A DNA stretch of 64,000 nt. Source: Qipengyuania flava. Its GTDB lineage: Bacteria > Pseudomonadota > Alphaproteobacteria > Sphingomonadales > Sphingomonadaceae. Shown one piece after another: positions 61,012 to 64,000 of the stretch. How positions within the stretch are numbered: position 1 is the stretch's first letter; each line of letters opens with the position of its first letter. Both the position numbers and the translations under genes were made by a program. Under the pieces are notes generated by a model that ran no database searches, had not been told where the DNA came from, and saw only the letters and a program-made list of their open reading frames with translations. The stretch is taken from assembly GCF_011762005.1 (NCBI RefSeq), contig NZ_JAASQU010000001.1:682001-746000 (forward strand). Direction: 5' to 3'.

Positions 61012-62633
61012 ACCGCGCCGATCCGATCGAGACTGCAACCGCTACCGCCACCACGCGCCCGTGGTGGAAGGGGGCGACAATATACCAGATATATCCGCGC
61101 AGCTTCCAGGATTCGAACGGCGACGGGATCGGCGATCTGCCGGGCATTACGCAGCGCCTCCCGCATGTCGCCAGCCTGGGGGTCGATGCCATCTGGATAT
61201 CGCCCTTCTTTACCTCGCCGATGAAGGATTTCGGCTACGACGTGGCGGACTATTGCGGTGTCGATCCGATTTTCGGAACGCTCGCGGATTTCGACGCGCT
61301 CATTGCCCGCGCCCACGAACTGGGACTCAAAGTCCTGATCGACCAGGTCTATTCGCACACTTCTGACGAACACCCCTGGTTTGCCGAAAGCCGCATGGGA
61401 CGGTCGAACCCGAAGCAGGACTGGTACGTGTGGGCCGATGCCAAGCCCGATGGGTCGCCGCCTTCGAACTGGCAGTCCGTATTCGGCGGCCCCGCCTGGA
61501 CCTGGGACGCACGCCGCGGCCAGTACTATCTGCACAATTTCCTCAGTTCGCAGCCGCAGCTCAACATGCACAACCCCGCGGTGCAGGATGCCGTGCTCGA
61601 GGTGATGCGCTTCTGGCTCGAACGCGGCGTCGACGGCTTCCGCATCGATGCGTTGAATTTCGCGATGCACGACCCGCAACTGCGCGACAATCCGCCCGCC
61701 CCTCCGACGGACAAACCGCGTACCCGCCCGTTCGATTTCCAGCTCAAGAAGCACAATATGTCGCATCCCGACATCCCGGGCTTCATCGAACGCATCCGCA
61801 CGCTGACCGACCGGTATGACGGGATCTTCACCGTTGCCGAGGTCGGCGGGGACGAAGCCGAAGTCGAGATGAAGGCCTTCACCGAGGGCGAGACCCGTCT
61901 CAATTCGGCTTACGGCTTCAACTTCCTCTACGCCGACCGACTGACCCCCGGCGCGATCTGCGCGGCGTTGGCCGAATGGCCCGACCAGGATGGCGTAGGC
62001 TGGCCAAGCTGGGCCTTCGAAAATCACGACGCGCCACGCGCAGTCAGTCGCTGGTGGAACGCCGCTCATCGCGACCGCGCGGCGCGGATGAAGATGACGC
62101 TGCTCGCCTGCCTGCGCGGCAATATCATCCTCTATTATGGAGAAGAACTCGGGCTCACGCAGGTCGATATTCCCTTCGACCAGCTGCATGATCCCGAAGC
62201 GATTGCCAATTGGCCGCTGACGCTCAGCCGCGATGGCGCACGCACGCCGATGCCTTGGGAAGCGGGCGCGCCCTATTGCGGCTTCACCAGCGGCATACCC
62301 TGGCTGCCGCTTGGAGAAGATAACGTGACGCGCGCGGTCGAAACGCAGCATGACGACCACGGGTCGCTGCTGCATCACACGCGCGAGATGATTGCCATGC
62401 GCAAGGCGCAGCCGGCGCTCACCCATGGTGCAGTCACGCACTGCGAGGCGCGCAGCGACTTGCTCGTGCTCGAACGGCAAGCCGAAGGCGAAACGGTGCG
62501 TCTCTTCGTCAATCTGGGCGAAACGACATGCACACTCGATGGCGATGAAACCGCCGGCGAAATCATCGCCGCGGTGAACGGCGCCACGCCAGACGAACTT
62601 CCTTCCCATGCAGCCCTGGTGGTGAAACCATGA
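61008..62633 (+). CDS. GH13 alpha-glucosidase
   Basis: A 541-aa cytoplasm-looking GH13 oligo-alpha-glucosidase (no signal peptide). Catalytic residues: D214 (DGFRIDALNF), E278 (TVAEVGG), D341 (FENHDAPR). The start of the barrel reads WWKGATIYQIYPRSFQDSNGDGIGDLPGI, typical of alpha-glucosidases that release glucose from maltose. The start at 61008 lies in the ATGA overlap with the upstream amylase gene; the longer frame starting at 60438 overlaps that gene and is rejected. Confidence 0.93.
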   Translation: MNRADPIETATATATTRPWWKGATIYQIYPRSFQDSNGDGIGDLPGITQRLPHVASLGVDAIWISPFFTSPMKDFGYDVADYCGVDPIFGTLADFDALIARAHELGLKVLIDQVYSHTSDEHPWFAESRMGRSNPKQDWYVWADAKPDGSPPSNWQSVFGGPAWTWDARRGQYYLHNFLSSQPQLNMHNPAVQDAVLEVMRFWLERGVDGFRIDALNFAMHDPQLRDNPPAPPTDKPRTRPFDFQLKKHNMSHPDIPGFIERIRTLTDRYDGIFTVAEVGGDEAEVEMKAFTEGETRLNSAYGFNFLYADRLTPGAICAALAEWPDQDGVGWPSWAFENHDAPRAVSRWWNAAHRDRAARMKMTLLACLRGNIILYYGEELGLTQVDIPFDQLHDPEAIANWPLTLSRDGARTPMPWEAGAPYCGFTSGIPWLPLGEDNVTRAVETQHDDHGSLLHHTREMIAMRKAQPALTHGAVTHCEARSDLLVLERQAEGETVRLFVNLGETTCTLDGDETAGEIIAAVNGATPDELPSHAALVVKP

Positions 62634-64000
62634 ACATCCTCCGCGCCTTCGTCCCGCTAGCCTTCGCGATACTGGCCCCGACCACGGCCCATGCTGGCAG
62701 CGTCGCATCCCCCGACGGGCGCATCGTGGCGACGCTGGACACCAGCGGCGAGGGAACCCCGACCTATTCGGTCAGCTTCGATGGCGAGCAGGTGATCGAT
62801 CCTTCCGCGATCGGTTTCATCTTCACCGACAGCAACCCGATGCGGCGCGATTTCACCGTGCTCGAAGAAAAGACCGCCAGCGTGGATACGCGGTGGGAGC
62901 AGCCTTGGGGTGAACGGCGCTTCGTCACTGACCGCCACAACGAACTGGCGGTGACTTTCCGCCAGCGCGATGCGGCCGCGCGCGAAATGACAGTGCGAAT
63001 GCGCGTGTTCGACGACGGGCTCGGTTTCCGCGTCGAGTTTCCCGAACAGGACGGCATGCCGGTGGCAAACATCGCCGAGGAACTGACCGAGTTCCGGATT
63101 GCCTCGGATGGCGAGGCATGGTCGATCCCCGCGGGCGACTGGAATCGCTACGAATATCTCTATGAGCGTACGCCGATCAGCGCGCTGTCCACCGTGCACA
63201 CGCCGGTCACGATGGTACTGGAGAACGGCACGCATATGTCGTTTCACGAAGCCGCCCTGGTCGACTACTCGGGAATGTGGCTGCGACGGATGGAAGGCAC
63301 GCGACTGCGCGCGCAGCTCAGCCCCAGCCCGCGCGGCCCCAAGGTCGTGCACAAGGGCGCGTTCAACACACCGTGGCGCACAATACAGATCGCCGATGGG
63401 CCCGCAGGCCTGTTCGAAAGCGCGCTGATTCTCAACCTCAACGAACCCAACGCCCTGGGCGATGTCAGCTGGGTAGTCCCACACAAATACATCGGCATCT
63501 GGTGGGAGATGCACCTCGATGAGAGCAGTTGGGCATCGGGCGAAAAACACGGCGCCACGACGGCAAACGCCAAACGCCATATCGATTTCGCCGCCGAGCA
63601 TGGTTTCCGTGGCGTGCTGATCGAAGGTTGGAACCTAGGCTGGGACGGCAATTGGTTCGGCAATGGCCGCGACTACGACTTTACCACCGCCTATCCCGAT
63701 TTCGACATCGCTGAAGTCGCTCGGTACGCGCGCCAGAAGGGCGTGCGCATCATCGGCCATCACGAAACGGGTGGCAATATCGATGTCTACGAGCGCCAGC
63801 TTGATGACGCGATGGCGCTCTATGGCAAACTCGGCATCGACGCGGTGAAGACCGGCTATGTCGCGGACGCCGGCGGGGTTATTTCGCGCGATGCCGATGG
63901 TAACGAAATCTTCGTCTGGCACGACGGGCAGGAACAGGTGAACCATCACCTGCGCGTCGTCGAAACCGCGGCCGCAAACCGGATTGCGGTCAATCCGCAC
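62630..64000 (+). CDS. GH97 glycoside hydrolase (partial)
   Basis: A GH97-family enzyme (SusB type, alpha-glucosidase or alpha-galactosidase), truncated by the window end after 457 codons. A signal peptide (MNILRAFVPLAFAILAPTTAHA) marks it as exported. Characteristic stretches are VHKGAFNTPWRTIQI, KYIGIWWEMHL, VLIEGWNLGWDGNWFGNG and RIIGHHETGG. It starts in the ATGA overlap with the GH13 glucosidase gene. It completes the set of glucan-splitting enzymes of this locus. Confidence 0.92.
   Translation, partial: MNILRAFVPLAFAILAPTTAHAGSVASPDGRIVATLDTSGEGTPTYSVSFDGEQVIDPSAIGFIFTDSNPMRRDFTVLEEKTASVDTRWEQPWGERRFVTDRHNELAVTFRQRDAAAREMTVRMRVFDDGLGFRVEFPEQDGMPVANIAEELTEFRIASDGEAWSIPAGDWNRYEYLYERTPISALSTVHTPVTMVLENGTHMSFHEAALVDYSGMWLRRMEGTRLRAQLSPSPRGPKVVHKGAFNTPWRTIQIADGPAGLFESALILNLNEPNALGDVSWVVPHKYIGIWWEMHLDESSWASGEKHGATTANAKRHIDFAAEHGFRGVLIEGWNLGWDGNWFGNGRDYDFTTAYPDFDIAEVARYARQKGVRIIGHHETGGNIDVYERQLDDAMALYGKLGIDAVKTGYVADAGGVISRDADGNEIFVWHDGQEQVNHHLRVVETAAANRIAVNPH

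Noticed and set aside
1-64000. CRISPR array, insertion sequence, prophage or att site
   Set aside because: No regularly spaced repeats, transposase or integrase frames, or flanking direct repeats were seen by eye.

Overview
The window looks like a chromosomal segment of a high-GC, free-living alphaproteobacterium, most likely Sphingomonadales in the Erythrobacter/Sphingomonas group. The reasons are the imuA-imuB cassette with alphaproteobacterial LexA boxes (GTTC-N7-GTTC), the PrsK/PrsR/XrtA-type exopolysaccharide operon, the zapA-6S RNA-5-FTHF cyclo-ligase arrangement, a Caulobacter-like maltose locus (TonB receptor, LacI repressor, MFS porter) and many Na+-coupled transporters, which suit a marine or brackish life. 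I see no insertion sequence, prophage, CRISPR array or rRNA operon. Genes are tightly packed and many overlap by 1 or 4 bases. The taxonomic call is an inference from gene content.

Layout. 1-3341: SOS DNA-repair block on the minus strand (a radical SAM repair protein, imuB, imuA), with two LexA boxes. 3487-10188: a stress protein, an amino-acid permease, a neurotransmitter:sodium symporter family (SNF) protein, panB, DUF475 and a bile-acid:Na+ symporter-like protein. 10229-16833: a four-gene overlapping operon (sugar transferase, sensor kinase PrsK, sigma-54 activator PrsR, TPR lipoprotein) of the exosortase/PEP-CTERM exopolysaccharide type. 16966-20665: a small membrane protein, a ScfR/RamB-like regulator divergent from isocitrate lyase, and a small ORF behind isocitrate lyase. 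20777-29589: an M20 amidohydrolase, an SLC13 permease, tRNA-Leu, an inositol monophosphatase, an orphan 116-aa protein, EF-P, two cell-wall enzymes (M23 peptidase, L,D-transpeptidase) and thiE.

29594-39004 carries central carbon genes on the minus strand (tkt, gap, pgk, a thioesterase, and a class I aldolase further downstream). A pair of tryptophan-halogenase-like genes, one intact and one degenerate, lies between the two parts, divergent from a flavodoxin-fold oxidoreductase. 39184-42294: zapA, 6S RNA, 5-FTHF cyclo-ligase, DUF2842, a sugar-type MFS porter and tRNA-Asp. 42521-46208: branched-chain 2-oxoacid dehydrogenase E1alpha, E1beta and E2. 46288-51772: thyA, tRNA-Pro, an OxyR-like regulator lacking the peroxidatic cysteine, DUF465, nhaA, a Ca2+/Na+ antiporter and a Tat-type beta-carbonic anhydrase.

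51893-64000 is a complete-looking alpha-glucan/maltose utilisation locus: MFS porter, LacI repressor, TonB-dependent receptor, a halogenase-like flavoprotein, two GH13 enzymes and a GH97 enzyme that runs off the end. The halogenase overlaps the first GH13 gene by one base, so it is probably co-translated with the glycosidases. The most interesting leads are the SOS-controlled radical SAM gene, the three halogenase-like flavoproteins (one degenerate, one inside the glucan operon), the OxyR paralogue without its sensing cysteine, and the small conserved-looking orphans beside aceA and efp.
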